Assembly (NCBI RefSeq): GCF_036556685.1
Contig: NZ_CP140614.1
Span: forward strand, 62,001 to 126,000
Direction: 5' to 3'
From: Sulfurospirillum sp. 1612
Lineage (GTDB): Bacteria; Campylobacterota; Campylobacteria; Campylobacterales; Sulfurospirillaceae
Length of the DNA: 64,000 nucleotides
Shown here: piece by piece, positions 30,654-40,624 of the stretch
Layout of the letters: each line of letters opens with the position of its first letter
Position numbering within the stretch: the stretch's first letter is position 1
Translations under genes and position numbers: made by a program
The notes under the pieces: model-generated
The model's input: the letters and a program-made list of their open reading frames with translations, nothing else
The model's database searches: none
Told to the model about the DNA's origin: nothing

Positions 30654-31973
30654 ATGCAAATCAATGCTAAAAGAATTAATAGTGCAAACGCACAAATAGA
30701 TGCGAAGATATCTAATACTCTATTAGCTTCGAAAGAAGACAAGATTGCAGCAAAAGCTGCTAAAACTATGAAAGTGGATGGTTTTAGACAAGGTAAAGTA
30801 CCGGTAAATGTTGTGAAATCAAGACATGGTGAACAAATTAAACAAGATGCAGAACAAGAAGCTTTAAAAGAGTTGTTTGACAAAGGCTTAAAAGAATTAG
30901 ACGCACAAGCAGATATGGTGGTTGGTGAACCAATTATATCAAAATTTGATAAAACCGATGATGGCATTGATGTTGAGGTAAAAGTCTCTTTTAGACCAGT
31001 CATTAAACTTGATGGTTATGAAGAATTGGTCCCTGAGTATAAATCTCCAAGAGTGACACAAAAAGAGATTGATCAAAGAATTGTAGAGATGATGAGTTCA
31101 ATCGCCGGCATGAAAAAAGTCGAAGAAGAGCGACCATTGCAAAGTGGCGATTTTGCCTTGATTGATTTCGAAGGTTTTGTTGATGGGGTAGCTTTTGAAG
31201 GCGGTAAAGCTGAAAAATATCTACTTGAAATCGGCAGTGGTTCTTTTATCCCGGGATTTGAAGGGGAATTAATCGGTATGAAATTGGGTGAAGAAAAAGA
31301 TATCAATGTGACGTTTCCTGATAATTACAAAGAAGATTTGGCCGGAAAACCAGCGGTATTCAAAGTAAAACTTCACGAAATGCAAGTGAAAGATATTAAA
31401 CCAACTCCAAGTGAAGAAGATCTCAAAAAATTGCTTCCAGGTGAAGAAAACCCAACAAAAGAAATGCTTGAAGCACAAGTGAAAGATCAATTGAAAAATG
31501 AAAAATTACACAAATTGTTCAGTGAAGAGATTCGACCAAAATTCATCGATGCTGTTTTAGAAAAATTTGAATTTGATATTCCTGAAAATATTGTGGATCA
31601 AGAGATTGATTTACAAGTGAGAAATGTCTTCTCTAGTCTTAGCGAAGATGAAATCAAAGAATACTCAGAAAATCCAAGTAAAATCGAAGAAAAAAGAGGC
31701 GAATTTGCAGATGAAGCTAGAAATAGTGTCAAATTAACTTTTGTTGTGGATGAGTTGGCAAAACGTGAAGAGATTAACGTAAGCGACCAAGAAGTCACAC
31801 AAATGATTTATTTTGAAGCCATGCAACAAGGACAAGAACCACAAAAATACCTCGAGTATTATCAAAAACAAGGACTTCTTCCGGCTGTGAAGATGGCAAT
31901 CGTCGAAGATAGACTGTTTAATAAGATTTTTACAAACAATAAAAAAACAGCAGCAAAAACAGAGGCGAAATAA
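30654..31973 (+). CDS. tig: Trigger factor
   Basis: A 439-residue ribosome-bound chaperone and prolyl isomerase. The ribosome-binding signature is DGFRQGKVP, the FKBP domain is at about 155-240 ([34 protein letters not shown]) and a helical C-terminal domain follows. AAAGGGAA precedes ATG 30654; the open frame upstream is rejected. Stop and clpP start overlap (TAATG). Confidence 0.95.
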   Translation: MQINAKRINSANAQIDAKISNTLLASKEDKIAAKAAKTMKVDGFRQGKVPVNVVKSRHGEQIKQDAEQEALKELFDKGLKELDAQADMVVGEPIISKFDKTDDGIDVEVKVSFRPVIKLDGYEELVPEYKSPRVTQKEIDQRIVEMMSSIAGMKKVEEERPLQSGDFALIDFEGFVDGVAFEGGKAEKYLLEIGSGSFIPGFEGELIGMKLGEEKDINVTFPDNYKEDLAGKPAVFKVKLHEMQVKDIKPTPSEEDLKKLLPGEENPTKEMLEAQVKDQLKNEKLHKLFSEEIRPKFIDAVLEKFEFDIPENIVDQEIDLQVRNVFSSLSEDEIKEYSENPSKIEEKRGEFADEARNSVKLTFVVDELAKREEINVSDQEVTQMIYFEAMQQGQEPQKYLEYYQKQGLLPAVKMAIVEDRLFNKIFTNNKKTAAKTEAK

Positions 31974-32560
31974 TGAGCTATGTTCCCGTAGTCGTTGAAA
32001 AAACAGGTAGAGGAGAGCGAAGTTACGATATCTATTCACGATTGTTAAAAGATAGAATCATCATGCTAAGTGGTGAAATCAATGATGCGGTGGCCTCTTC
32101 GATTGTCGCACAACTTTTGTTTTTGGAAGCAGAAGATCCTGAAAAAGATATTTATTTGTATATTAACTCTCCCGGTGGTGTGATTACCAGTGGATTTAGT
32201 ATTTATGATACGATGAATTATATCCGACCTGATATCAGTACGATTTGTATTGGTCAGGCGGCTTCTATGGGAGCATTTTTACTCAGTTGTGGTGCTCAGG
32301 GCAAACGTTATGCCCTCCCCAATTCTCGTATCATGATACATCAACCACTTGGTGGTGCACAAGGACAGGCAACGGATATTGAGATTCAAGCCAAAGAGAT
32401 TATGAGATTAAAACAAACACTCAATGAAATTCTTGCAAAAAACAGCGGTCAAAAAATATCAAAGATAATCAAAGATACCGAGCGTGATTTTTTCATGAGT
32501 GCAAAAGAATCTATGGAATATGGACTGATTGACAAAGTTTTAGAAAAAAGCTTTAAGTAA
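31973..32560 (+). CDS. clpP: ATP-dependent Clp protease proteolytic subunit
   Basis: A 195-residue serine protease. The nucleophile is S98 in [11 protein letters not shown], His is H123 in [10 protein letters not shown], and the Asp lies in DTERDFFMS. Translationally coupled to tig, the usual tig-clpP order. No clpX in view. Confidence 0.96.
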   Translation: MSYVPVVVEKTGRGERSYDIYSRLLKDRIIMLSGEINDAVASSIVAQLLFLEAEDPEKDIYLYINSPGGVITSGFSIYDTMNYIRPDISTICIGQAASMGAFLLSCGAQGKRYALPNSRIMIHQPLGGAQGQATDIEIQAKEIMRLKQTLNEILAKNSGQKISKIIKDTERDFFMSAKESMEYGLIDKVLEKSFK

Positions 32561-32600
32561 GGTCGTGATATTGTTTTACAATGGGTAAAAAGGTAGGGCT

Positions 32601-33608
32601 ATGTTAAATGCTGAAACATCAAAGGCACAAAATGCTAACAGTGAGTTGGAAAAATTTTCTCTTTTTGTTTTAAAAACAATCAGTGATGAGAATTTGCTTC
32701 CGACTCCGGCGAATTTTAAGATATATTTTGAAAAATTGCTAGAGAATAAACCTGCGGCGTTTAAAAAAAGAGCAATCGAGTATATCGAGACAGATGAAGT
32801 GATATTGGATGAATCTCGAATCGATTTAGAGAGTAAAATCAAAGATGGCTTTTCGGAGATTAAAAGTATTGCGAAAATTGCTTCTGTTATCTATAAAAAT
32901 TTAAGTGTCATGGATAAAATTATCAAGAAAAGAGTGACCGAGATTAATGTCGATGTCGATAAATTTATGTTGCAAAATATCATGAGCGCATTAAATGCTG
33001 ATCTTGATAAGTTGTCAAATGTCACCGAAAAACAGATGTACAATCTCAAAAAACATTATGATAAAACGGTAGAGATTATAAAAGAAGTAGAAGACAAGGC
33101 AATCTTTGATCCCAAATATGAAGTTTTTAACAGGAACTATTTTTTACTCGCGTTGAATAAAGAGATTAGTTCAGTCAAAGAGTACAAGCATCACAGCTCC
33201 ATCGTGCTAACGCGAGTCAAAGAATCTGTGCTAGAAAAAATTGCAAATCAAAAAGAACGTGAATTGTTCCAAAAAAATATCGCAAAATTGATTTTGAAGA
33301 CGTCACGACGAAGCGATATTATCTCGTACTATGGCGAGGGTGTTTTTTCTATTATAATGCGCCATACTGATCTTGCCAATGCAAAAAAAGCATGCGAGCG
33401 CATTGGTGAGCTGATTGACCGTTCGAGCTTTTTCATGGATTCAAAAGAGTTGGATGTGGACATAGAGTTGGCTATTATGCCTGTTATTGCCGATATGAGT
33501 GCAGAAGAGCATATTGTCTCTGCTCTTGAAGCGATGCCAGAGACGGGCAAAAATTTGCAACCTTATTTAGTGGGAGCGTATGAAGACAAGGTGAAACATG
33601 ATTCGTGA
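32601..33608 (+). CDS. GGDEF-like domain protein with degenerate active site
   Basis: A 335-residue protein with a helical N-terminal half (about 1-170) and a C-terminal GGDEF-fold half ([21 protein letters not shown]). The signature that should read GG(D/E)EF reads [10 protein letters not shown], so diguanylate cyclase activity is doubtful. It may act as a cyclic di-GMP or protein-interaction receptor. It lies between clpP and def and overlaps def by 11 bases. Confidence 0.78.
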   Translation: MLNAETSKAQNANSELEKFSLFVLKTISDENLLPTPANFKIYFEKLLENKPAAFKKRAIEYIETDEVILDESRIDLESKIKDGFSEIKSIAKIASVIYKNLSVMDKIIKKRVTEINVDVDKFMLQNIMSALNADLDKLSNVTEKQMYNLKKHYDKTVEIIKEVEDKAIFDPKYEVFNRNYFLLALNKEISSVKEYKHHSSIVLTRVKESVLEKIANQKERELFQKNIAKLILKTSRRSDIISYYGEGVFSIIMRHTDLANAKKACERIGELIDRSSFFMDSKELDVDIELAIMPVIADMSAEEHIVSALEAMPETGKNLQPYLVGAYEDKVKHDS

Positions 33609-34113
33609 GATATTGGTTTATCCAGATAAAAGATTAAGATTAAAATCTAAAGATGTGACAGCATTTGATGCGCAATTGCACACACTTTTAGATGATATGT
33701 ATGAAACGATGATAGCCAAGGAAGGTATTGGCCTTGCGGCTATTCAAATAGGTATTGCTAAAAATATTTTGATTATCAACCTTGTTGATGAAGAAGGGAT
33801 GCAGCAAAAAGAGGACTTAATTGAAGTCATTAACCCAAAAATCACCCATAAAGAAGGCGAAGAAGTCTATCAAGAAGGGTGTTTGAGTGTACCGGGTTAT
33901 TATGATGATGTGAAACGCGCTGAGAAAATAAAAGTCGAATACTATAATCGCTTTGGAGAAAAAATTGTCCAGGAGTTAGATGGACTTTTGGCTATCGCGA
34001 TGCAACATGAGATGGATCATCTCTTAGGACATTTATTTATAGAAAAACTTTCGTACCTAAAACGTAAAAAATTTGAAAAAGAGTGGAAAAAGAAAATTAA
34101 AGTGGACAAGTAA
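33598..34113 (+). CDS. def: Peptide deformylase
   Basis: A 171-residue metalloenzyme removing N-formyl groups. All three motifs are present: [20 protein letters not shown] and QHEMDHLLG. The tig-clpP-(GGDEF)-def-comM order is compact; the next start is one base after the def stop. Confidence 0.96.
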   Translation: MIREILVYPDKRLRLKSKDVTAFDAQLHTLLDDMYETMIAKEGIGLAAIQIGIAKNILIINLVDEEGMQQKEDLIEVINPKITHKEGEEVYQEGCLSVPGYYDDVKRAEKIKVEYYNRFGEKIVQELDGLLAIAMQHEMDHLLGHLFIEKLSYLKRKKFEKEWKKKIKVDK

Positions 34114-34114
34114 C

Positions 34115-35641
34115 GTGCCAAGTAAAAAAGTCAAAAAAGCATTTTGCGCCACTCTTGAATTTAACATAGCAAAAAAAATATTTGTTGAATCTACTTTTAT
34201 CCGGGCACTGCCCGGATTTTCAATCGTCGGCATGGCCAATCAAAGCATCCAAGAATCAAAAGACCGGATTAAATCTTCACTTTTGAGTATAGGATTTAAA
34301 TTTCCCGCCCAAAAGATTACGGTCAATCTCTCCCCCTCTGATATCAAAAAAGAAGGCAGTCATTTTGATTTGGTGATTGCTCTGTTGATTGCTTTTCAAA
34401 ATAGTGATATTTCGTGTCGAGATTTTTTTATTTTTGGAGAGTTGGGACTCGATGGCAAAGTCAAATCCACTTCGGCAATTTTCCCTTTATTATTATCCCT
34501 TGCCCGACAATATGAAACCCTCAATGTCTTGCTGCCTCATGATATGATGGAGAAAGCCTCACAAATCAAAGGGCTCAAAATTTATGGTGTAGAGACGCTT
34601 CATGATGCGATGGAATTCTTTGCCCAAAAGCGATATGAAGCACCCTATATTCCGATAAAAGTCCGTGAATTTTTTGATGAAAAATTAACAATTGGGGGCA
34701 AAGAGTATTTTTATGATAATCCCAAAGTGCTTGATTTTAAAGAGGTGCACGGGCATCGATTTTTAAAGCGCGCCTTAGTCATATGTGCTGCTGGGATGCA
34801 CAATATCTTGCTCGAAGGAAGTCCAGGCAGTGGCAAGAGTATGAGTATCAAAAGGTTGCGTGATATTTTACCGCCTGTGACGATAGAAGAGGTACTTGAG
34901 ACACAAGCGTATCATGCTATTAATTATGAAGATGATAATCTCTCCGCCAAACGTGCCTTTAGAAGTCCCCACCATAGTTCTTCAAAACCCAGTATTTTTG
35001 GGGGAGGCAGTGCCAAAGCGATGGCAGGTGAAGCGGCATTGGCACATAATGGGATTTTGTTTTTTGATGAATTACCGCATTTTTCAAAGCAAATTTTAGA
35101 GAGTTTACGCGAGCCTTTGGAAAACCATAAAGTATTGATTTCACGCGTTCAAAATAAAATAGAATATGACACCAAGTTTTTATTTGCGGCCGCTCAAAAT
35201 CCCTGTCCGTGCGGAAATTTGCTCAGTAAAGTGAGAGAATGTCGGTGTTCTGATTTGGAAGTGGCACGGTATAAATCGCGAATATCTGATCCCATTTTAG
35301 ATCGTATTGATTTGTATATTCAAGTGGATGAAGAATTTTCCAAAGAAGAGACTGAGAGTTCTCATGAGATGTTTCAAAAGGTGTTACGTGCTTTTATATT
35401 TCAAAAAAATAGAGGGCAGCGCAGTCTCAACGCACATTTGGATGAACAAGAAATCAAACGCTATTGCACGCTCTCAGCCACAGCACAAGAGACACTAGAT
35501 ATGGCAATCGGTCGCTATGGATTAAACCAAAGAAGTGTGAGTAAAGTATTGAAAATCAGCCGAACAATCGCAGATATAGATGAAAAAGAATCGATAGAGA
35601 GAACGCATCTTTTAGAAGCACTCAGCTTTAGGAAAAGGTAA
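34115..35641 (+). CDS. comM: ComM/YifB-family Mg-chelatase-like AAA+ helicase
   Basis: A 508-residue AAA+ protein acting in branch migration during natural transformation in other bacteria. The N-terminal Lon-substrate-like domain is followed by Walker A LLEGSPGSGKSMSI, Walker B GILFFDELPHF, and a zinc-type cluster NPCPCGNLLSKVRECRC. GTG 34115, one base after def, is the likely start; the open frame upstream lies within def. Confidence 0.92.
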   Translation: MPSKKVKKAFCATLEFNIAKKIFVESTFIRALPGFSIVGMANQSIQESKDRIKSSLLSIGFKFPAQKITVNLSPSDIKKEGSHFDLVIALLIAFQNSDISCRDFFIFGELGLDGKVKSTSAIFPLLLSLARQYETLNVLLPHDMMEKASQIKGLKIYGVETLHDAMEFFAQKRYEAPYIPIKVREFFDEKLTIGGKEYFYDNPKVLDFKEVHGHRFLKRALVICAAGMHNILLEGSPGSGKSMSIKRLRDILPPVTIEEVLETQAYHAINYEDDNLSAKRAFRSPHHSSSKPSIFGGGSAKAMAGEAALAHNGILFFDELPHFSKQILESLREPLENHKVLISRVQNKIEYDTKFLFAAAQNPCPCGNLLSKVRECRCSDLEVARYKSRISDPILDRIDLYIQVDEEFSKEETESSHEMFQKVLRAFIFQKNRGQRSLNAHLDEQEIKRYCTLSATAQETLDMAIGRYGLNQRSVSKVLKISRTIADIDEKESIERTHLLEALSFRKR

Positions 35642-35645
35642 GAAT

Positions 35646-37031
35646 ATGAAAAAAATATTTGATGAAGTCACGTCATTGGATCAAAAATGCTATGAAGCCT
35701 ACGCTTTGAGTGAAGATATACTCATGGAACATGCTGCGAGTGCATTGTGTGATGCAGTGAAACAGCGTGCGAGTGAAGGAGCACGTGTGTTGGTTCTGTG
35801 TGGCCCGGGCAATAACGGTGGCGATGGATTGGCTGCGGCTAGGATGTTGCATACAGATTATGACGTCAGCGTCGTGCTGCCTTATGGTGCCAAATCCAAG
35901 ATGGCGCGTCTGCAAGAGAAGCGATTTCTTGCTGTTGGTGGAGCGATTGTTCATGATATTTTGGAAGCGGATGTTTATGTGGATGCTCTGTTTGGTTCGG
36001 GGCTTAGCAAAGCATTAGATGCAAAAGCGTGTGAGATTTTTAAAAATATCAATGCCAAAGATGGCGTTAAAATATCGTGTGATATTCCGAGCGGTTTGGG
36101 TGATGCAATCTGCAGCGCTGAAGTGTTTCGTGCGGATATTTCTGTGAGTATGGGTGCTTATAAGTTGGCTTTTTTTGAAGACTTTGCCAAAGACTTTATT
36201 GGTGAGATTGTCGTAGCAAATCTTGGCATCTCACGCATGCTTTATGAGGGAAGTGCAAAGACATATTTATTGGACGCAGATGATATGAGATTGCCTTATC
36301 GTGAATCAAAAAATAGCAACAAAGGCAATTTTGGACACACGTGTGTGGTGATGGGAGAAAAAGAGGGTGCGGCTATCTTAGCTTCTACCGCTGCATTGCA
36401 CTTTGGCTCAGGGTTAGTGAGCGTGATGACTCACGCGAAGACGAGCATTCCTCCTTATATCATGAGCACGACTTCACTGCCTAAGAATACTTCGGCTCTT
36501 GTTGTAGGTATGGGGCTTGGGTCTCATGATGAGATTGAATCTTTATTGCTCTCTTATGAAGGTCCCATGGTAATCGATGCGGATCTTTTTTACAAACCTT
36601 TAATCAAACGTTTGATAAAACAAAAAGATAACTTAGTACTAACTCCACACCCCAAAGAGTTTGCCTCACTTTTGAAAATCTGTGATGTTGCAGATGTCGA
36701 TGTCCATGAGATACAAAGCAATAGATTTCATTATGTTCGTGCTTTTATAACACGATTTCCTAATATCACGTTACTACTCAAAGGTGCTAACAGTATCATC
36801 GCTCATGATGGAATACTTTATGTTAATACACAAGGGAGCAATGTCTTGTCAAAAGGCGGTAGTGGCGATGTCTTGTCAGGTATGATTGGGGCATTACTCG
36901 CACAAAATTATAGTCCAACAAACGCGGCGATTAGTGCGTCGTTAGCTCATGCATTAGCGGGAAATAATATCAAATCAAACAATTACGCACTCAATCCTTT
37001 GGACCTATGTGAGGGAATCAAATGCTTGTAA
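35646..37031 (+). CDS. nnr: Bifunctional NAD(P)HX epimerase/dehydratase
   Basis: A 461-residue fusion that repairs hydrated NAD(P)H. The N-terminal YjeF_N epimerase domain has LCGPGNNGGDGLAAARML, and the C-terminal ribokinase-like dehydratase has LTPHPKEFASLL, LLLKGANSII and GGSGDVLSGMIGALLAQ. It overlaps purN by 10 bases. Confidence 0.93.
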   Translation: MKKIFDEVTSLDQKCYEAYALSEDILMEHAASALCDAVKQRASEGARVLVLCGPGNNGGDGLAAARMLHTDYDVSVVLPYGAKSKMARLQEKRFLAVGGAIVHDILEADVYVDALFGSGLSKALDAKACEIFKNINAKDGVKISCDIPSGLGDAICSAEVFRADISVSMGAYKLAFFEDFAKDFIGEIVVANLGISRMLYEGSAKTYLLDADDMRLPYRESKNSNKGNFGHTCVVMGEKEGAAILASTAALHFGSGLVSVMTHAKTSIPPYIMSTTSLPKNTSALVVGMGLGSHDEIESLLLSYEGPMVIDADLFYKPLIKRLIKQKDNLVLTPHPKEFASLLKICDVADVDVHEIQSNRFHYVRAFITRFPNITLLLKGANSIIAHDGILYVNTQGSNVLSKGGSGDVLSGMIGALLAQNYSPTNAAISASLAHALAGNNIKSNNYALNPLDLCEGIKCL

Positions 37032-37600
37032 AAAAAATAGCCATACTGTTTAGTGGCACGGGAAGTAATCTAGAAAATCTACTTGAAAAATTGCATCAAA
37101 AAGAGTTTGATGGCTTTAGGATTGAAGTGGTCTTGACGCTATGCAATAAACCAGGAGCCTTGGGTATTGAAAAATCTCGAAAGTTTGGGATTGAGCCGGT
37201 ATTGCTAGATCATACAAAATTCCCCGACCGTGAAGCTTTTGATAGAAGGTTGGTACAAGAGATACAAAATAGCGGTGCGGAACTGTGTGTATTGGCAGGG
37301 TTTATGAGGTTTCTAACGCCTTATTTTACTCAAAATATCAAAGCGATTAATTTGCATCCTTCTTTGTTGCCATTATTTAAAGGCGGTCATGCGATTGAAG
37401 AGAGTTATGCCTCTGCTATGAAAGTAGGAGGTATCAGCGTGCATTATGTCAGTGAAGAGTTAGATGGAGGTGAGATTATTGCTCAAAAATGCTTTGAAAA
37501 AAAAGCCGATATGAGCTTGGAATCCTTTGAAAATTGCATTCACCAGTTAGAACATGACCTTCTTCCTGAGGTTATTGTCGATATATTGTCTAAAAAGTGA
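37022..37600 (+). CDS. purN: Phosphoribosylglycinamide formyltransferase
   Basis: A 192-residue GAR transformylase of purine synthesis. Signatures are FSGTGSNLENLL at the N-terminus, the catalytic AINLHPSLLPLFKGGHAI and SVHYVSEELDGGEII. Last protein gene before the tRNA array. Confidence 0.94.
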   Translation: MLVKKIAILFSGTGSNLENLLEKLHQKEFDGFRIEVVLTLCNKPGALGIEKSRKFGIEPVLLDHTKFPDREAFDRRLVQEIQNSGAELCVLAGFMRFLTPYFTQNIKAINLHPSLLPLFKGGHAIEESYASAMKVGGISVHYVSEELDGGEIIAQKCFEKKADMSLESFENCIHQLEHDLLPEVIVDILSKK

Positions 37601-37678
37601 AATTCTTCTTGACAAAACAGTAAAATTGAGGTAAAATTTCACCCTTAAAATAGCACATCAAATGATATTTTATGTTGT

Positions 37679-37756
37679 CGGGGCGTAGCGCAGTCTGGTT
37701 AGCGCACCTGGTTTGGGACCAGGGGGCCGAAGGTTCGAATCCTTTCGCCCCGACCA
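37679..37756 (+). tRNA. tRNA-Pro (anticodon TGG)
   Basis: Acceptor stem CGGGGCG pairs with CGCCCCG; the anticodon loop TTTGGGA-type carries TGG; T arm GAAGG-TTCGAAT-CCTTT; CCA encoded. First of five tRNAs on the plus strand. Confidence 0.95.
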
Positions 37757-37772
37757 TTTTTAATTTTGACAT

Positions 37773-37850
37773 GGTGGGTGTAGCTCAGTTGGTTAGAGCA
37801 TCAGGTTGTGGTTCTGAGGGTCGTGGGTTCGATTCCCATCACTCACCCCA
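37773..37850 (+). tRNA. tRNA-His (anticodon GTG)
   Basis: Acceptor GTGGGTG pairs with CACTCAC, with the extra G at -1 opposite C73 that is specific to tRNA-His. Anticodon GTG in loop TTGTGGT. CCA encoded. Confidence 0.95.
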
Positions 37851-37859
37851 TCGAGTTAT

Positions 37860-37936
37860 GCGCTCGTAGCTCAATTGGATAGAGCAACGGACTTCGGATC
37901 CGTAGGTTGTAGGTTCGACTCCTGTCGAGCGCACCA
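37860..37936 (+). tRNA. tRNA-Arg (anticodon TCG)
   Basis: Acceptor GCGCTCG pairs with CGAGCGC; anticodon stem ACGGA/TCCGT around loop CTTCGGA, giving TCG; CCA encoded. Confidence 0.94.
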
Positions 37937-37954
37937 CCTTGAAATAACACAGAG

Positions 37955-38031
<77 letters not shown>

Positions 38032-38047
38032 CTTATTATTGTCGTGT

Positions 38048-38132
38048 GCGGATGTGGTGAAATTGGTAGACACGCCAGACTTAGGATCTGGTGCCGCAAG
38101 GCATGGGAGTTCGAGTCTCTTCATCCGCACCA
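38048..38132 (+). tRNA. tRNA-Leu (anticodon TAG), likely attachment site of the element
   Basis: An 85-base class II tRNA with a long variable arm. Acceptor GCGGATG pairs with CATCCGC; anticodon stem CCAGA/TCTGG around CTTAGGA. It is the last tRNA of the array, and foreign element genes begin 36 bp after its CCA end, which suggests integration at its 3' end. No second copy of the tRNA end is present in the window. Confidence 0.95.
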
Positions 38133-38167
38133 TCACCTGAAATAGGTACTTTATTGACAAAATCAAC

Positions 38168-38467
38168 TCAACCTACTTTTTTAAAGGTAGCGGTTTGGGT
38201 AGCGGTTGATTTACACTTTTTATCGTATTCATCCAAATCTTTTTTTGAAAACACTACTCTTCCATCAATTTTTGAAAAAATAACAATTCCTTGATCTTTT
38301 TTACGATTTAGATTTGGAACTGAAATTCCAAGATATTCTGCTGCTTCTTTAATGTTCATTTTTTCTTTCACTTTTTTTTCTTTTTCCAATTCTTGAATAG
38401 CAGAACATACGGCACTTTTAATAATTTCTTGAAGTTCCATTTTTTGTATAACAACTAATTCACTCAT
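38168..38467 (-). CDS. Excisionase/AlpA-like HTH protein
   Basis: A 99-residue protein whose C-terminal half is a winged-helix DNA-binding domain of the HTH_17 type (MNIKEAAEYLGISVPNLNRK, then VVFSKKDLDEY). Such proteins act as directionality factors or regulators of integrated elements. Its stop lies 36 bp from the tRNA-Leu end, as expected for a xis gene beside att. Its start overlaps the RepA-like stop by 8 bases, with GGAGG upstream. No integrase accompanies it in the window. Confidence 0.75.
   Translation of the reverse strand: MSELVVIQKMELQEIIKSAVCSAIQELEKEKKVKEKMNIKEAAEYLGISVPNLNRKKDQGIVIFSKIDGRVVFSKKDLDEYDKKCKSTATQTATFKKVG
38186..38207. repeat. Tandem 10-bp repeat near the element's left edge
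   Basis: GGTAGCGGTT occurs twice, at 38186-38195 and 38198-38207, separated by TG. It lies in the 3' coding part of the excisionase-like gene, about 55 bp from the tRNA-Leu end. It could be arm-type recombinase sites or simply a coding repeat (Ala-Thr repeats). Confidence 0.4.
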
Positions 38468-39224
38468 CTCCCACCTCCTTTAAATCCATACTAATATTCA
38501 TATTTTCAACTGGTTCAAACACTATTTTTATGGGCTTTTTTGGAAAAACAACCCTTTCAAATTCCGTACAATCCAATATGTTTTTAACTCCATAGTTGTC
38601 TTTTGCGATTGTAAATTTTCTTTTTGTATCACTTTTGTCTATTTTCTCAATTTGATACACAAGTCTTACAGCATCCACTAGAGCCGATGCTCCACGGCTT
38701 TTTCCACTACCTTTTGCTGCGTGATGTATAAAAAGAATTGTTTTGTTCTCTTCTGATGCCCATTTTGTAAAATGTTGCATAAAAATTCGTGCATCTGCGT
38801 TGCTGTTTTCATCACCTCCATAAAAGCCAATAAGGGGATCAAGTAGGATTAGATTGAAATCTTTTAGCTGCTCTTTTAGTTTTTGAATGTTGTTAAGATT
38901 AATTGGGAATGTAGGAGAGTCACTTATAAATAATTTTTCCTCGATTTTTTCTCGCTCCAAGCCCAAAATTTTAGAACATATTAAATTTGCTCGAAATTTT
39001 GATAAACCTTTAGGATCTTCACTTAACCAAGCAAATACTTTTTCATCTGGATTTTTAATTAGATGCCTTAGAGCTAACTGTATAATTATCCAACTTTTAC
39101 CAACTCCTCCATTTGCAACAATCATTGATACTGTTTTTTTAGGAACTGGAAGCCAGTCCTCACAAATATACTCTGTTTGCTCTTCTTCAATTTCTTTTAA
39201 GCTTGAAATTTGAATATTAAACAT
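38460..39224 (-). CDS. RepA-like hexameric replicative helicase (AAA_25)
   Basis: A 254-residue RecA-fold ATPase like RSF1010 RepA. Walker A is MIVANGGVGKSW (about 35-45), Walker B FNLILLDPLIGF, followed by TILFIHHAAKGSGKSRGASALVDAVR. It probably unwinds plasmid DNA during replication. GGAGG six bases before ATG 39224 sets the start; the alternative TTG 39230 is too close. Overlaps both neighbours. Confidence 0.85.
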   Translation of the reverse strand: MFNIQISSLKEIEEEQTEYICEDWLPVPKKTVSMIVANGGVGKSWIIIQLALRHLIKNPDEKVFAWLSEDPKGLSKFRANLICSKILGLEREKIEEKLFISDSPTFPINLNNIQKLKEQLKDFNLILLDPLIGFYGGDENSNADARIFMQHFTKWASEENKTILFIHHAAKGSGKSRGASALVDAVRLVYQIEKIDKSDTKRKFTIAKDNYGVKNILDCTEFERVVFPKKPIKIVFEPVENMNISMDLKEVGDE

Positions 39225-39834
39225 TTGCAACCTCCAGTAAACTTTCTAAATCTTCTTTTTTTAGTTCTGCTTTCAATTTTTTATTTGTCTTTTTACTTGT
39301 TGTTAAAATTTCTAATTTTTGGTTTTTTAGGGAAGAGATTTTTTCAATTTTTAAGAGATCTTTGGCCACTTTTATCTCTCTCCCTAAATAACCAGAAAAG
39401 GATGTTTTGAGTACATCCTTTTCTCTATTAACTCTCTTTAGAGAGTTAATATGTGTTTTGTGTACACCAATTTTTGTAGGTGCCTCCTTTTTTGGGGTAC
39501 CCCTTTTTTTGGTGTGGGTTGTTTTATCCAATTTAAAGTCTTGTTTTTTATAAACAGTTACAACTTTATAGAAAGTTGGATGTCCTATTTTGCTTATTCT
39601 TTCAAGCAGTTCCATTTCTTCAAGCTCTTTTAGTGCTTTAAAAACTGTATTGTCTTTCTTAATTCCAGTGAATTTACAAAATTGACTAGCACTTATTGCA
39701 TCGTATTCCTTTGCCCATCCTATTGTTTTCCTGACTATTAAAAGGTAGCATTTCAAAGCGTTTGGACTCATTTTTGGCATTAATTCATCAACTAAAAAAT
39801 TTGGAACTTGAAAACTATTTACTATATAATTCAA
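39217..39834 (-). CDS. RepO-like winged-helix replication protein
   Basis: A 205-residue protein whose N-terminal half resembles phage replication protein O/plasmid RepA winged helix (FQVPNFLVDELMPKMSPNALKCYLLIVRKTIGW, then SASQFCKFTGIKKDNTVFKALKELEEMELL); I cite the motif in two parts because of its length. The C-terminal half is Lys/Thr-rich and poorly conserved. TTG 39834 with GGAGG five bases upstream is the start. It probably recognises the origin and loads the downstream helicase. Confidence 0.72.
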   Translation of the reverse strand: MNYIVNSFQVPNFLVDELMPKMSPNALKCYLLIVRKTIGWAKEYDAISASQFCKFTGIKKDNTVFKALKELEEMELLERISKIGHPTFYKVVTVYKKQDFKLDKTTHTKKRGTPKKEAPTKIGVHKTHINSLKRVNREKDVLKTSFSGYLGREIKVAKDLLKIEKISSLKNQKLEILTTSKKTNKKLKAELKKEDLESLLEVANV

Positions 39835-39848
39835 CTTTGCCTCCTAAT

Positions 39849-40469
39849 TTATGCAAACTCGAAAAAAAGTTGATTTTTTTCATTTTTTCTCATAAATTTT
39901 CGATCCTCAAAATCCCCAAAAATGGCACTTTTTGCGATCTTAAATCGAGCACAAAGATGCTCGATATCGTCAATTTTAAAATCTTCGCTCCACATTTTTT
40001 TTAAGCCAAAAATGAGCTCTTTTTTGTCAATTTTTTTAAGTTCCTCAAAAAAATTATTTTTTGAGCAAATATCGATATCATCGATGTTTCGAGGCGATGC
40101 CGCATCCGCCTGGACGGAACTTTTGACCCGTCGATCAAAGAAATTTTTGACCTCATTTGCGATCCGCGCGATTAGCCATTTTAAGGCGTCCCGAGGCGTT
40201 TTACACTTTAAAAAAGCTCCGTTTTTTATTTTTTCGATTTTCTGCAAAATCGACGTGCACGCGTTGCGATAAAATTGATAATAGTTATCACTTTTTGCGA
40301 TCCACGCATAATTTGTTGTAAACAAAATTTTTTGCACATCGACATCGGCCAGATCGATAATTGTTTCAAATTTTTGTAAAACATCGAGTGGGCTTCGACA
40401 TTTTTTAAGCAGGGCTTTTTGCCAGCTCCAAGCTCCGGCAGAGGGTAGGTTTAAGGGTGTTGCGCTCAT
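39849..40469 (-). CDS. Uncharacterised protein of the replication module
   Basis: A 206-residue protein, basic in the middle and Phe-rich at the C-terminus (NQLFFEFA). I do not recognise a family. The codon for Met at 40469 has AAGGAG six bases upstream; a further ATG at 40487 precedes that ribosome-binding site. It is the first gene of a minus-strand set followed by the RepO-like, RepA-like and excisionase-like genes, and is divergent from the CI-like repressor, so a role in replication or its control is likely. Confidence 0.65.
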   Translation of the reverse strand: MSATPLNLPSAGAWSWQKALLKKCRSPLDVLQKFETIIDLADVDVQKILFTTNYAWIAKSDNYYQFYRNACTSILQKIEKIKNGAFLKCKTPRDALKWLIARIANEVKNFFDRRVKSSVQADAASPRNIDDIDICSKNNFFEELKKIDKKELIFGLKKMWSEDFKIDDIEHLCARFKIAKSAIFGDFEDRKFMRKNEKNQLFFEFA

Positions 40470-40590
40470 TTTTTGCTCCTTGTTCATAAGCGCGTCTTAA
40501 GCTAAAATTAAGTATAATTTAAGCTAAGACGGTTTGTCTCGTACTCGTAAGCCCGGTTTAAGTTTGGCGACTCGTCGGGCTTGCAACTTT

Positions 40591-40624
40591 TGTCATTTTG
40601 ATGTATAATTATATCAAAATGACA
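40591..40624. promoter_or_regulatory. Operator-like dyad 1, enclosing a TATAAT box
   Basis: Perfect 12-bp inverted repeat TGTCATTTTGAT / ATCAAAATGACA (40591-40602, 40613-40624) with a 10-bp centre holding TATAAT (40604-40609). It covers the probable -10 region of the repressor gene. Confidence 0.75.
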
